Shown: in pieces, positions 32,213 through 44,457 of the stretch
Layout: the number at the start of each line of letters is the position of its first letter
Position numbering within the stretch: position 1 is the first letter of the stretch
NCBI RefSeq assembly: GCF_019393635.1
Contig: NC_057864.1
Coordinates: 482,290,117 to 482,354,116, forward strand
Direction: 5' to 3'
From: Dromiciops gliroides
Taxonomy: Eukaryota > Chordata > Mammalia > Microbiotheria > Microbiotheriidae
Length of the DNA: 64,000 bases
Program-made: the position numbers and the translations under genes
The notes under the pieces: model-generated
The model's database searches: none
Told to the model about the DNA's origin: nothing
What the model saw: only the letters and a program-made list of their open reading frames with translations

Positions 32213-32752
32213 TTATAAGAATCCAAGTCATTTCCCAATTGAGAAATGATCAAAGGATATGAACAGGCAGTTTTCTGATGAAGAAATCAAAGCTATCTAT
32301 TCCCATATGAAAAAATGCTCTAAATCACTATTGATTAGAGAAATGAAAATTAAAACAACTCTGAGGTACCACCTGACACCTATCAGATTGGCTAATATGA
32401 CAAAAAAGGAAAATAATGTTGGAGAAGCTGTGGAAATATTGGAACACTAATGCATTGTTGGTGGAGCTGTGAACTGATCCAACCATTCTGGAGAGCCATT
32501 TGGAATTATGCCCAAAGGGCTATAAAGCTGTGCATACCCTTTGACCCAGAAATACCACTTTTGGGTCTTTTCCCCAAAGATATCATAAAAAAGGAAAAAG
32601 GACCCACATGTACAAAAATATTTATAGCTGCTCTTTTTGTGGTGGCAAGGAATTGGAAATTGAGGGGCTGCCCATCCATTGGGGCATGGCTGAACAAGTT
32701 GCGGTATATGAATGTAATGGAATTCTATTGTGCTGTAAGAAATGATGAGCAG

Positions 32753-32912
32753 GGGGCAGCTAGGTGGTGTAGTGGATAGGACTGGCCTTGGATTCAGGAG
32801 GACCTGAGTTCAAATCCAGCCTCAGACACTTGACACTTAACTAGCTGTGTGACCCTGGGCAAGTCACTTAACCCCCATTGCCTTGCAAAAAAAAAAAAAA
32901 GGAAGGAAGGAA
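32753..32912 (+). repeat. CORE-SINE embedded in L1
   Basis: The copy is flanked by AAATGATGAGCAG on both sides inside L1 ORF2 and its tail continues into GGAAGGAAGG. It lacks the GAGCACC segment, reading GGATAGGACTGG. Confidence 0.95.
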
Positions 32913-33181
32913 GAAATGATGAGCAGGAGGAGTTCAGAGAAACCTGGAAAGACTTGCATGAACTGATGATGAGTGAGGGTGAGATGAGCAGAACTAGAAG
33001 AACATTATACACAGTATCAACAACATTGTGTGTTGATCAACTGTGATAGACTAGATTCTTCTCACCATTACAATGGTACAAGAAAGTTCCAAAGGACTCA
33101 TGATGGAAAAGGCTCTCCAAATCCAGAAGGAAAAAAAAAAAGAACTGTGGAATATGGATGCTGATTGAACCATACTATTTC

Positions 33182-33334
33182 TTTTTTTTTTTTTTTTTGC
33201 TGGGCAATGAGGGTTAAGTGACTTGCCCAGGGTCACACAGCTAGTAAGTGTCAAGTGTCTGAGGCCAGATTTGAACTCAGGTCCTCCTGAATCTAGGGCT
33301 GGTGCTTTATCCACTGTGCTACCTAGCTGCCCCC
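33182..33334 (-). repeat. CORE-SINE in an L1 3' UTR
   Basis: The target duplication CCATACTATTTCTTT flanks it. Confidence 0.95.
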
Positions 33335-33854
33335 CATACTATTTCTTTTGGTTTTGGTTCTGTTGTTTTTCTTTTTTGAGGTTTTTCCTTTTTGCTCTGA
33401 TTCTTCTCTTGTAACATGACTAATGCAGAAATATGTTTTATTTCTATATATATACATATACATATATATATATAAATATAAAACCTACATCAAATTACCT
33501 GCTGTCTAGGGGAGGGGGGGAGGGAGAAAAATTTGAAATTGGAAATCTTATATAAACAAATGTTGAAAAGTATCACTACATGTAACTGGAAAATAATAAA
33601 ATACTTTTATTTTTTAAAAAAGGTAGTTCTTTAAAACTTATGAGTATATCGACTAAGTCTGACAATATATGCAATGTTACATACCCATAGTCCACCAAGT
33701 TTACAAAGAAGGGAGAGTTCTGCATTTTCTCATCTCTTCTCCCAGGAAAAAGTTGGTCATTAGAATTACTTATTGTTGTTTCTCTTCTTGTTGTTAGTTC
33801 TATTTTCATTTTTGAAGTCAATGTGTACATGTTTTCCTGGTTCTGCTTACTTAA

Positions 33855-34090
33855 CTGCTTTAGGAAGCTAGGTGGTATAGTGGCTAGTGTGTTGATCTTG
33901 GTGGAAAGTACACATGAGTTCAAAGCCTACCTCAGACATTCCAGCTGTGTGACCTTAAGCATATCTGTTAAATTGTCTCCATTTCTTCCTCATCTGAAAA
34001 AGGGGATATTAATAGTACATACCTCAGGGGTTATTGTGAGGATCAAGTGAGATTGCATATGTAATGTTCTTTACAAGCCTTGACATACTA
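33855..34090 (+). repeat. MIR-type ancient SINE
   Basis: GAGTTCAAAGCCTACCTCAG, CAGCTGTGTGACCTTAAGC and ATTGTGAGGATCAAGTGAGA mark it. Confidence 0.7.
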
Positions 34091-34094
34091 TATA

Positions 34095-34355
34095 GATGCT
34101 GCTTTTGTATTGGTTTGGTCATGTCGGACTCTTTGTGACCCCATCTGGGATTTTCTTTCCAAAGATACAGGAGTGGTTTGCCATTTGTTTTTCCAGTTCA
34201 CTTTACAGATGAGGAAACTGAAGCAAACAAGGTTAAGTGACTTGCCCAAGGTCACACAGCTAGTTAATGTCTGAAGTTGGGTTGAACTCATGAAAATGAG
34301 TCTTCCTGATCCCAAGCCCGGTGCTCCACCCATTGCAGTGGCACCTAGCTGCCAA
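34095..34355 (-). repeat. SINE with a longer 3' tail (Mar1-like)
   Basis: It has the same two-part structure as the copy at 31.15 kb, with TCGGACTCTTTGTGACCCCA in its tail. Confidence 0.7.
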
Positions 34356-34857
34356 TAAAGATACTTGCTCATTATTATTATGATCAATTTACATAATTAT
34401 TCCCATACTCCTCTGAATTTTTCCATCATTTATTACACTGAAATAATACACCACTACATTGAAACAACCCAGTGATACTCAGTGTTTATAAGACCAAGCT
34501 GATCGCTGAAGTTTCTTGGAGCTCAAAATTCAGTTGTTCTGACTTGTACACAACTATGCTATCACCTGAGAAGCTGTCCTGGGTCGCTGGGCAGACAATG
34601 TCATAGTTGGATTCTTCCCTTCTACCCATTGATGGGTTGTTTACAGTCCTCTGGGTGTCACTAGCAGGCCAATCATCAACGAATCCAGTTAGGATTACCA
34701 AAGGAAATCACTTCCATTCATCTGTCCAATGAAGGGCAACCATCAGGCAAATCTCTAAGGTCCCTTCCAGGTCTGGGATTCTGGGAGCCAACACTTGTAT
34801 TTCTCTGATTGGCAGACCTCCACAAAAATGCACATTCCCTTTCTTTTTTGTTTGTTT

Positions 34858-35012
34858 GGTTTTTTTTTGTTTTTTCAGGGCAATGGGGGTTAAGTGACTT
34901 GCCCAGGGTCACACAGCTAGTTAAGTGTCAAGTGTCTGAGGCTGGATTTGAACTGGGGTCCTCCCGAATCCAAGGCCAGTGCTTTATCCACTGCACCACC
35001 TAGCTGCCCCCC
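34858..35012 (-). repeat. CORE-SINE
   Basis: The copy has a T-rich start and ends CTAGCTGCCCC, in the SENP2-LIPH interval. Confidence 0.94.
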
Positions 35013-35273
35013 ACCCCTACATTCTCTTTCTCTATGTACATACCTCCCTGGAATAATCACCTAACAGTCCTAAGCTAAGCACACAGGAGGGATGGTTCCT
35101 AAGCAATAATAATTCCCTCTCACATGTTCTGTGGTCCATCCAGACTGGCCTTGTTGTTTGGTCCCTGTGCACAATTCTAAGTGCTGCCCCCATCTCTGCA
35201 ATGGTCTCTTTCCTCCCTTGTTTTAAAATCCTTAGGTCCCTTCAAGACTGGCTCAAGGCACCACCTGGTTCCT

Positions 35274-35427
35274 CTTTTTTTTTTTTTTTTTTATGAGGCA
35301 ATTGGGGTTAACTGACTTGCCCAGGGTCACACAGCTGGTAAGTGTCAAATGTCTGAGGCCGGATTTGAACTCAGGTACTTTTGACTCCAGGGCTGGTGCT
35401 CTATCCACTGTGCCACCTAGCTGCCCC
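35274..35427 (-). repeat. CORE-SINE
   Basis: The target duplication AAGGCACCACCTGG flanks it. Confidence 0.95.
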
Positions 35428-35727
35428 AAGGCACCACCTGGATGAGGCCTAGCTGGTTCTTTTCCAGTGGTTAGTGTTGTACACCCTCCAAATCACTTTC
35501 TATTCTATTTGTATTTTCATTGACTTGTCTATATACCAATTCTCCCTCCTCTTTGCTCTTGGATTATAGCCCTTTTCAAGTTAAATAATTTACCATCATG
35601 CTGCAGCTCACCTTGATGTCATTTTTGTCCTCTTTGAAGGCATCTGACAACATCCCAGAAAACATCATGCTAAAAATCAGGAGAGCAGGCACAAAGTCCT
35701 GCTTCATTCCACTGGTGACTAGGAAAG

Positions 35728-35778
35728 TGTGTGTGTGGGTGTGGGTGTGGGTGTGTGTGTGTGTGTGTGTGTGTGTTT
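35728..35778 (+). repeat. (GT)n / (GTGTGG)n microsatellite
   Basis: The tract lies inside the RTE remnant and is followed by GAGA/CAGA repeats to about 35,800. Confidence 0.93.
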
Positions 35779-35872
35779 GAGAGAGACAGACAGACAGAGA
35801 GCTTAAGAGTGTCCTTGTATCATCCTTCATCTAGAACATGTGCAAGTATGCCATCATGAAACTGGGGTACAC

Positions 35873-35921
35873 TGTGTGACCCTGGGCAAGTCATTTAACC
35901 CCAATTGCCTCACCAAAAAGT
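35873..35921 (+). repeat. CORE-SINE 3' fragment
   Basis: Only the tail part, GTGTGACCCTGGGCAAGTCA through CCTCACC, is present, inside an RTE remnant. Confidence 0.85.
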
Positions 35922-37859
35922 AAATGAAACTAGGGTACAATACTGATAAAGTTCTCCTAGTAACCAAATTTTACCATTATTTTCCCCAAGCCCTCATGAC
36001 TGATAGCAACAAAGCTTTGGTCAGATCAACAAACATTGTGTACAGACCTCTGTTTTGCCCCTGGCATTTCCCCTGGAGTTGACAGGCAGATAGAACATGC
36101 CAATCATTCCTCAGCTCTTTCTGAAGCCACACTGGCTCTCAGGTAGATGACTATCTTCCAGGTGAAGGATCAAACTATTAAGGAAGACTCTGGCAAGAAT
36201 CTTGCCAGCAATGACTAAGAGAGAGAGCCCTGTGATTGTCACAGGACGACCTATTTCCCTTTCCTTTATAGACATGGACAATGGGGGCATGCTTGAAATC
36301 CTGAGGGATAACCTCTTCTTGCCATATAACCCAGAAAATTTCAGTTATCTTTGGTATGAGCAGTGGACCCCCTGCCTTGTAGATTTCAGCTGGAATAGAA
36401 TCCGCCACATGAGAGGAGACGAATGGCATTTGAAACATATTCTTCAGCTGGAAATGTGGCTAGAGAAAGATCGACTTCAACATGAGGTATATGGTTAATT
36501 CCTTCAGCATTAATTGATGACAGTCTGTTAAGAACACTATGAAAGTGTCCAGCTCATCTCTCCAGGATCCTGTCCTTATCACTACTCAGTGTGGCTCCAT
36601 CAGTGTTGAGTAGCTGAGAAGCACCAGAGGTCTTTGGTCAGGGCATCATAGAAGAGTTTTGGATTGTTTGTGTCAGCACAAACTTGAATCTCATCTGCCG
36701 TCTTACTGAGCCAAGAATCCTGCATCTCTCTAGGTTTTGTTTGCACTCTATTTTTGTTGGCATTAAATGCTGCGTTTGTGAACATGGCCGAGCTGTCCTG
36801 TTGGTAAATCCTGTGGAGTTCTTTCTTGTTTCTTGCTCCTCAGCTTTTGAATTTCCCCATCGTTTTCATCCAGCCAATCCTAATGTTTGCCAGTGTTCTG
36901 GCCCAGATGAGCCCATGGGGTCCTGTACACCAAGGCTCTGAGAGTTGCCCATTCCTTTTCTGCTCCACCGTTGCTAATGGTGTGCTGACTCAGCAATGAA
37001 CTGTTCATCATGGAGAAGTATTCTAATTCACTGAAGTTGAGTCACTGCAGTCTCTGAGACTGCAATGCAACCGAGCATGGATTGATTCTTTGTCACTTGT
37101 GTTCTCCACCAGCCAGCATGGCACCATCCATATGTGGAACCACTGGTCATAGTCACCAGAGAAATTGTGAATGCTGTGGATAAGTCCACTTCCCTTGGTA
37201 GCACACTTTCCAGGGACGTCAACATAGATGATGACGTTGACGCTCCCTTTGCCAGAGTGAGCTCAGTGGGAGGCTCCAAAGGGAAGTGTGGGAGAGAAGA
37301 GGCATTAGACTGACTATCAAACTGAAGGTCTACAGAGTTGTTGTGCTGACCTCATTGTTGTACGCCTGTGAAATCTGGACAATCTACCAGCTCCATGCCA
37401 GAAACTGAACTGCTTCCATTTGAATTGCCTTAGCAAGATTCTGAAGATCACCTGGCAAGATAAGGTACTGGACACTGAGGACCTCTCTTGAGCTGAACTG
37501 CCAAGCAGAGAATGCAGCTGCAATCAGCTGGCCAAACTGATGTCAGAAGAAGTGATACGAGGACACTCTCAAAGTCTCTTTGAAGAACTTTGAAATCAAT
37601 TGTGAGACGTGGGAAATACTGGCACAGAACCTCCCAGCATGGCACGGCCACATCAAATAAGATATTGTCTTCTATTGTTAATGTTTGTTCTTTGTTCTTT
37701 AAGAGGACCATGACACAAGGAGGTGATGCCATGACTAGCAGTGAATTGGATTGAAGTGAGGGAGGGCTGTGCAAGGTCATCAACCTCACTCTCTCCTCCA
37801 GAGCCATCTGGGTCCAATGGCAAGATAGACATCAGGATGACTAGAGATGGCCTGGGATG

Positions 37860-37988
37860 TTTAAAGCAATTGGGGTTAAGTGACTTGCTCAAGGTCACAC
37901 AGCTAGTAAGCACGTCTGAGGTGACATCTGAACTCAGGTCCTCCCAACTTCAGGGCCAGTGCTCTATCCACTGCATCATGTAGCTGCC
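37860..37988 (-). repeat. CORE-SINE, truncated
   Basis: The copy runs from CAATTGGGGTTAAGTGAC to TAGCTGCC with internal losses. It lies beside the RTE remnant. Confidence 0.88.
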
Positions 37989-38217
37989 TTGCTGTATTCT
38001 ATAAGCAAAGCGGAATTGCAGTAGCTCAAAAGAAATGTGAGAACTCTCCCCTCCAAATGTTCAAATAGACTATTTGTGCCCTGCCTGTGGTAGGGTCTTT
38101 TGAGCTTGTATTGGCTTGCAGAATGCAGCTTCCTTGAGGGAATGAACTTTTCATTGCCGATTCAAAAAGGGGCAGTGCACTTGTTATCTGCCTTCTACCA
38201 ATAAAAACATTAGGATC

Positions 38218-38370
38218 GGGGCAGCTAGGTGGTGCAGTGATTAAAGCACTGGTCCTGGATTCAGGAGGACCTGAGTTCAAATCCAGCTTCAGACACTTGA
38301 CACTTACTAGCTGTGTGACCCTGGGCAAGTCACTTAACCCCAATTGCCTCACTAAAAACAAACAAACAAA
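38218..38370 (+). repeat. CORE-SINE
   Basis: The target duplication AAAAACATTAGGATC flanks it. Confidence 0.95.
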
Positions 38371-38544
38371 CAAAAACATTAGGATCATATGTTTGGGTCT
38401 GGAAGAGACCTCAGAGGTTCTCTAATCCAATTCCTCCACTTTATAGAAAAAGAAACCGAAGCCCAGAGAGGGTATGACTTGCCAAGGCAACAAGCATTGG
38501 TGTCCTCAAAACACTGACATTTTTTTTCTGACCCAAAAAACCTT

Positions 38545-39420
38545 GAATTTATTTTGTATATATTTTATATTTCCTCTTTTTACATAATAGGAATTTATTT
38601 TTCCCAACTACATGTAAAGATAGTTTTCAACATTCATTTTTATAAGACGATGAGTTCCAACTTTTTCTCCCTCCTTCTCTCCTCTCCCCCCTCCCTAGGA
38701 CAGCAAGCAATCTGATATAGGTTTTCCATGTACAATCATGTTAAATAAATTTCCACATTAAACTGACATTATTTTTTAATTGTCTTCATTTTTTATTATG
38801 AAGCATTTTTCTTCTTCCCCATATCCTTCTCCCAGAAAAAAAAGTAAAAGAAAAACAAAATCCTGGTATAATAAGCATAATCAAAGAAAATAAATTCCCA
38901 TATTGGCCATATCTAAAAATATGTCTTATTCTGCATATTAGTCCATCACCTCTTAGTCAGGAAGAGGGTAACAATTTGCATCATGTGTTTCCTGGAATCA
39001 TGGTTGCTTATTACATTGATGAGTCTTATTAAGTCATTCAAATTTGTTCATTTTTGCAATGTTATATACAATGCTGTCATATATAATATATGTGTTATTA
39101 TATGTAGTATAAGTTGTTCCCCTGGTTCTGCTCCCTTCTCTCTGTATCAGCCTATACATGCCTTCCCAGGCATCTCAGAAACCTGCTCTTTCTTCATTTC
39201 ATACAGCACAATAATATTCCATTATATTCATACATCATAATGTATTCATCTATTCTCCAATTGTTGGGCACTCCCTGAGTTTTCAGTTCTTTGCCACCAC
39301 AAAAAGAATTAATACCAATATTTTTGTAAGTTTGGGTCCTTTCCTCTTTCTTTGATCTCTTTGGGGATACAGTGCTATCACTTGTTCGATGACATGCGTG
39401 ATAGGATGACTTTTGGGGCC
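38545..39420 (-). mobile_element. L1 3' end
   Basis: Read on the minus strand it shows the L1 tail from GGGTCCTTTCC complement motifs to TACATGTAGTTGGG. It is diverged and has no open frame. Confidence 0.8.
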
Positions 39421-39423
39421 TTA

Positions 39424-39510
39424 CATACAGACATACACAATACATACATACATACATACATACATATACACATACACACATACACACATACACACATACA
39501 TAATTGCAAA
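39424..39510 (+). repeat. (CATA)n/(CACA)n microsatellite
   Basis: An imperfect ACATACATAC and ACACATACAC run at the 5' edge of a minus-strand L1. Confidence 0.93.
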
Positions 39511-39589
39511 TAAGTTTAACAGGAATCAATCGGCCAATGAACATTTACAAAGTGCTTCCTATGTTCTAGCACTTAAATGGGTTTTTTTT

Positions 39590-39653
39590 GTTCATCCATC
39601 CATCCATCCATCCGTCCATCCGTCTGTCCATCCGTCCATCCATCCATCCACTC
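39590..39653 (+). repeat. (CATC)n microsatellite
   Basis: Tetranucleotide CATC repeats carry CGTC and TGTC variants. Confidence 0.93.
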
Positions 39654-39794
39654 ACTGGGTTAAGCCCTAGGAATAAAATAAACAAAATAGATCTGATTCC
39701 TCCTCTTCAATATCACAGCACCTGTTTTCTGGGAAGAGAAAAAAAGGTTCAGATTGGGCTTGAGCAAGTGGTTTTATTTAGGAAGTCCATTGCT

Positions 39795-39955
39795 GGGGCA
39801 GCTAGATAGTGCAGTGGATAGAGCACTGGCCCTGGAGTCAGGAGTACCTGAGTTCGGATCCAGCCTCAGACACTTAAAACTTACTACTTGTGTGACCCTG
39901 GGCAAGTCACTTGACCCCAATTGCCTCACTTAAAAAAAAAAATTTTTAAAAAAAT
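39795..39955 (+). repeat. CORE-SINE
   Basis: The target duplication AAGTCCATTGCT flanks it. Confidence 0.95.
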
Positions 39956-40260
39956 AGAAAGTCCATTGCTGCAAAGAGAAGCATGGCAGATGCAGCTGAT
40001 TTATAGATTGCTTTACTTTAATGAGCTCTTAAGTGCGGGTAGGTGCTGTTCCCTGCAGAGCAGTCTTGATTTCTTGCTAGTCTTGCTCATTTCATTCTCT
40101 GCCTAAGTGCACTGGAGTTATTGAGGACCAGGGACCAAGCACATGATGAAGTTTCCGTAGCTTGAAATGTGGCTTTGAGTTGGTGCCAACACAGATGTTG
40201 GTAAACTGGCATATTTTGCATTCTTTGTTTAAGTTTCTTTCTTTTTAAAAATGTTTTATT

Positions 40261-40409
40261 GGGGCGGCTAGGTGGCACAGTGGATAAAGCACCGGCCCTG
40301 GATTCAGGAGGACCTGAGTTCAAATCCGGCCTCAGACACTTGACACTTACTAGCTGTGTGACCCTGGGCAAGTCACTTAATCCTCACTGTCCTGCAAAAA
40401 AAAAAAAAG
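40261..40409 (+). repeat. CORE-SINE
   Basis: The target duplication AAAATGTTTTATT flanks it. Confidence 0.95.
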
Positions 40410-40562
40410 ATGGAAAAAATGTTTTATTTATGCTCTTTTTTCCCCTTGTACTATCAGTTATCAGACTCCTCTGTCAACATACCACAACAGAACCCTTCTT
40501 GTTTTTTTAAAATGATTTTATTATATCTTTCTCAGTTACATGTAAAAAAAAAATTTAACATT

Positions 40563-40714
40563 CTTTTTTTTGTTTTTAGTGAGGCAATTGGGGTTAAGTG
40601 ACTTGCCCAGAGTCACACAGCTAGTAAGTGTCAAGTGTCTGAGGCTGGATTTGAACCCAGGTACTCCTGACTCCAGGGCTGGTGCTCTATCCACTGTGCC
40701 ACCTAGCTGCCCCT
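40563..40714 (-). repeat. CORE-SINE nested in L1
   Basis: First of two same-direction copies in the 3' end of a minus-strand L1. Confidence 0.94.
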
Positions 40715-40729
40715 TTAGCATTCATTTTT

Positions 40730-40916
40730 GTTTTTTGTTTTTTTGTTTTGTTTTGTTTTGTTTTTGTTTTGTTTTTTTTAGTGAGGCAATTGGGGTTAAG
40801 TGACTTGCCCAGGGTCACACAACTAGTAAGTGTTAAGTGTCTGAGGCCGGATTTGAACTCAGGTACTCCTGACTCCAGGGCCAGTGCTCTATCCACTGCG
40901 CCACCTAGCTGCCCCT
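40730..40916 (-). repeat. CORE-SINE nested in L1
   Basis: Second copy, with a long GTTTT-rich tail complement (40730-40785). AGCATTCATTTTT recurs on its flanks. Confidence 0.94.
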
Positions 40917-41434
40917 AGCATTCATTTTTAATAATTTTTGAATTCCAAATTCTCTCTCGTCTCTCCTCCTTGAGAAGGCAAGCACTTTGATATAGAGTAT
41001 ATAGGGAGAGTCATGCAAAACATATTTCCATATTAGCCATGTTGTTAAGAAAACATAGATAAAAAAAGAAAAAGAAAGTTTAAAAAAAGTATGCTTCCAT
41101 CTGCATTTGGATGCCATCATTTCCTTCTCTGGACATGTATAGTATTTTTTATCATGGGTCCTTTGGAATTGTCTTTGATCATTGTATTACTGAGAATAGC
41201 CAAATCATTCATAGTCAATCACTGTTACAATATTGCCATTCGTTGTTCCCCTGGTTCTGTCCACTTCACTTTGTATCAGTTCATGTAAGTCTTCCCAGGT
41301 CTTTCTGAGAGCATACTGCTTGTCATTTCTTAAAGCACAAGAGTATTCCAGAGTATTCCATCAAATCATATACCACAACTTGTTCAGGCATATCCCAATG
41401 GATGGGTATCCTTTCAATTTCCAATTCTTTGCCA

Positions 41435-41436
<2 letters not shown>

Positions 41437-41473
<37 letters not shown>
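41437..41473 (+). repeat. (AC)n microsatellite
   Basis: About 18 AC units within an L1. Confidence 0.95.
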
Positions 41474-41475
<2 letters not shown>

Positions 41476-41899
41476 CACACAGAGCTGTTAGAAATATTTT
41501 TGTACCTATGGGTCCTTTTCCTTTTTCTTTGATCTCTTTGGGATACAGACCAAGTAGCAGTATTGCTGGGTATGTAGTTTTATAGCCTTTTGATCATAGT
41601 TGCTCTCCAAAATGGTTGGATCAATTCACAATTCTACCAACAGTGCGTTAGTGTGACATTTTCCCCATATCCCCTCCAATATCCCTCACTTTCCTTTTCT
41701 ATCATATTAGCTAATCTGATAAGTATGAGGTGGTACCACAAGATTGTTTTAATTCACATTTCTCTAATCAATAGTGATTTAGAACATTTTTTTCATATGA
41801 CTAATTTGATTTCTTCTTCAGAAAACTCTCAGTTCATATCAGTTGAGGATTCATTGAAGTTTTTGCATTTCATTTCCTCTTATCCAAAACAACAACAAC

Positions 41900-43185
41900 A
41901 ATGAAAAACTAGAATTCCAAAGCTCATGCCTTTGAAGCCCAACCCCTAGCCGTGTGAGTGAGATTTTCCCCACCCCTTAGTTATAAGAGATTTAATATAG
42001 TTATAAGTGATTTAATTATGATAATAATCAACATATTAACTGAAAATTGTGATTTATTATATTTAGATATCTTATTTTAATTGTATTAGTAGATTAAGTT
42101 TCTTTTCTTTCTAATTAATAATGTCAGATGATACTTTCCAATGTTAAGCATTAAGTAATATCAGAGGATACTATAGTTAGCAATAATATATTTTAGAAAT
42201 CACGAGTGATATACTTGACTAAAGGGGGTCATGCAGCAGAGTTATGACCCTGTTGCCACAAAAAGACTGATAAGATTATTGGAAAATGCTAACATTTGTC
42301 ATGTAGGCAGTTTCCATATTTCCCAAGAAGATGACTTAAAATTACATTCTTCTAAAAATTAGTATGATATATGAGCATTTAAGCTCTGTTAGGGTATGTG
42401 GTAAAATAATGGAATTTGGTAGACTGATTGGGATGGGCCACACCTGACCTGTCCTGAGTGATGCATGCTGCTGATGTCAGCAGGAGAAACTATTCTCCAT
42501 AGGCAGTTTGAAGGACCTCCCCTTTTGGGGTAGGGGGGGTAAATGCTCACTGAGGGGAGCTCACTCTCTTTCTGGTCGAGTGAGCTGGCAGAAGCAGATG
42601 AGAGAGGTTTTTCCTGGTGGTTTTCTCCAGTGGGCCCTGGCTTTATAGCTGTTTCCCATTGAAGCGCTGGACCCCAGGTGGTGAGTTAATAAGCCCAGCT
42701 CTTTGAAACTAGTGGAGCTGGAAGCAAGTTTGGGGATTGTATAGGCTTTTGGTATAGTTAGGGGGATTATCCATTTCCCCCCCTATTCCCTTGTCTTTGA
42801 CTTTATTAATTTTAACCTTGCTGTGTATTTTATTCCCATTAATAAAACCTGATTCGTTTGGGGAAAAGAGGCTGTTAAGCTCCTTTCTTATTGGCGTGGG
42901 AGAAATATCCAAAAAAGGCAGTTCAGAGGGGAGGGAGTTTCAGACCTAGAGGTCCCTTATTATTTTCTGAACCCCAATATTAAGGCAAGCCATCCAATTA
43001 ACTCTCCCTATACCAAATTTGGCCCCAACAGGTATAAAAACCCTGTTGAGTCCTTAGCTCAAGGTCTTTCATGTCCAACCCCTGACCGGCTTTATTGTAA
43101 GATAGGCCCTCTCTCAATAAACCTATGTTCTATGGCTTGGAAACTTTGCTGTTTCTTTTCCTTTGACTTAGAAATTTTCGCAACA
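41900..43185 (+). mobile_element. LTR-like block, probably nested solo LTRs of an endogenous retrovirus
   Basis: A TATA box (43033-43039), a polyadenylation signal AATAAA (43116-43121) and an end in CGCAACA (43185) form an LTR-like promoter-to-end order. A second AATAAA (42841-42846) followed by an end in CCCCAACA (43030) suggests another LTR inserted upstream. No retroviral coding sequence is seen. The 5' border is uncertain. Confidence 0.5.
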
Positions 43186-43199
43186 GCTGGTTCATGGGT

Positions 43200-43345
43200 T
43201 CATACTAGGTTCAGAGCTGGAAGGGAACCTCAGCCTTCAGCTAGTTCAACCCCCTCATTTTACAAATGAGGAAATTGCCCCAGAGAGATAAAGTGACTTC
43301 ACTCACGTCCTGCAGGTAGAAAGCAGAAGCCAGGCCCTATAACTT
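43200..43345 (-). repeat. MIR-type ancient SINE
   Basis: TTTTACAAATGAGGAAATTG and CAGAGAGATAAAGTGACTTC mark it. Confidence 0.6.
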
Positions 43346-43439
43346 CACATTCAATCAATGAGCATTTATTAAATGTCTAATATATATAGGCAGTGAGGAT
43401 TCAACTACAAAAACATGACTATTCCTGCCCTCAAGAAGC

Positions 43440-43764
43440 TTATATTCTTCTTGTGTGGGCTGATGATGAGTGAGATGAGCAGAACCAGAAGAACATTGTA
43501 CACAGTATCATCAACATTGAGCGTTGATCTACTGTGATGGACTATATTCTTCTCACCAATGCAATGGTACAGAAGAGTTCCAGGGAACTCATGATGGAAG
43601 AGTATCTCCAAATTCAGGGGAAAAAAAAAAAGAATTGTGGAGTATAGATGCTGAATGAACCATACTATTTCTTTTGTTTTTGGTGCTGTTGTTTTTCTAT
43701 TTTGAGGTTTTTCATCATTGCTCTGATTTTTCTCTTATAACATGACTAATGCAGAAATACGTTT

Positions 43765-43839
<75 letters not shown>

Positions 43840-43985
43840 CTATATCAGATTACCTGCTGTCTAGGGGGAGGAGGGAGGGAGGGGAGGGAGGGAGAAAAAT
43901 CTGAAATTGGAAAGCTTGTATAAACAAAAGTTGAGAGCTATCTTTACATGTAATGGGAAAAAAATACTTTATTAATTAAAAAAAA
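43440..43985 (+). mobile_element. L1 3' UTR
   Basis: It contains GATGAGCAGAACCAGAAGAA, GGGGGAGGAGGGAGGGAGGG and CTTTACATGTAATGGG. A long (AT)n run is embedded. Confidence 0.88.
43768..43834 (+). repeat. (AT)n microsatellite
   Basis: About 33 uninterrupted AT units lie in an L1 3' UTR. Such a palindromic tract can extrude as a cruciform. Confidence 0.95.
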
Positions 43986-44307
43986 GAATCAGATACAACT
44001 GAAAGTTACTGAACAACAACAACAATATTTTAGCTCTTATTACTACTAAGTTAAATCAAATATCTATTGGTAAGCTAGTGGACCATAATTATCAGCATGA
44101 TTGTATAATCTCTAAACTGAAGGCTAATTTGTTTTTACTTATATCTTTGTGATCAAAGGAAGAGTCAGTTCAAATGGTAATTTATTTGTGGACTTTTATT
44201 TTTTTTTCCTCATGAACTCATTAAAATATAAGACAAAGTAAAAAAAAGAAGCTTATATTCTTTTTTCTCTTTTAAAAAGTTTAATAATTTCTTTTCTTTT
44301 TCTTTCT

Positions 44308-44457
44308 TTTTTTTTTTTTTTGCAGGGCAATGGGGGTTAAGTGACTTGCCCAGGGTCACACAGCTAGTTAAGTGTCAAGTGTCTGAGGACAAATTTGAAC
44401 TCAGGTCCTCCTGAATCCAGGGCTGGTGCTTTATCCACTGCGCCACCTAGCTGCCCC
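44308..44457 (-). repeat. CORE-SINE
   Basis: The copy has a T-rich start and ends CTAGCTGCCCC. Confidence 0.94.

Larger units (their letters stand above)
32214..33605 (+). mobile_element. L1 3' end carrying two nested SINEs
   Basis: Translation shows [40 protein letters not shown], then CAVRNDEQ where the SINE enters. The 3' UTR ends AATAATAAAATACTTTTAT. The element is 5'-truncated and frameshifted. Confidence 0.92.
35570..37720 (-). mobile_element. RTE-type LINE remnant
   Basis: The minus strand reads ADSIPAEIYKAGGPLLIPKI, WQEEVIPQDFKHAPIVHVYK and GKGNRSSCDNHRALSLSHC, typical of RTE reverse transcriptase, then degraded 3' parts to 37.7 kb. A GT-repeat and a SINE fragment interrupt it. Confidence 0.85.
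40505..41900 (-). mobile_element. L1 3' end with two nested SINEs
   Basis: The element runs from the poly(A)-side AAATGATTTTATTATATC at 40510 to ORF2-like sequence near 41,890. An (AC)n tract at 41437-41473 interrupts it. Confidence 0.85.

Noticed and set aside
36178..36438. ADSIPAEIYKAGGP... frame as a host gene
   Set aside because: It is an RTE reverse-transcriptase fragment with stops and frameshifts around it.
39190..39670. [14 protein letters not shown] open frames
   Set aside because: They are translations of CATC and CATA microsatellites.
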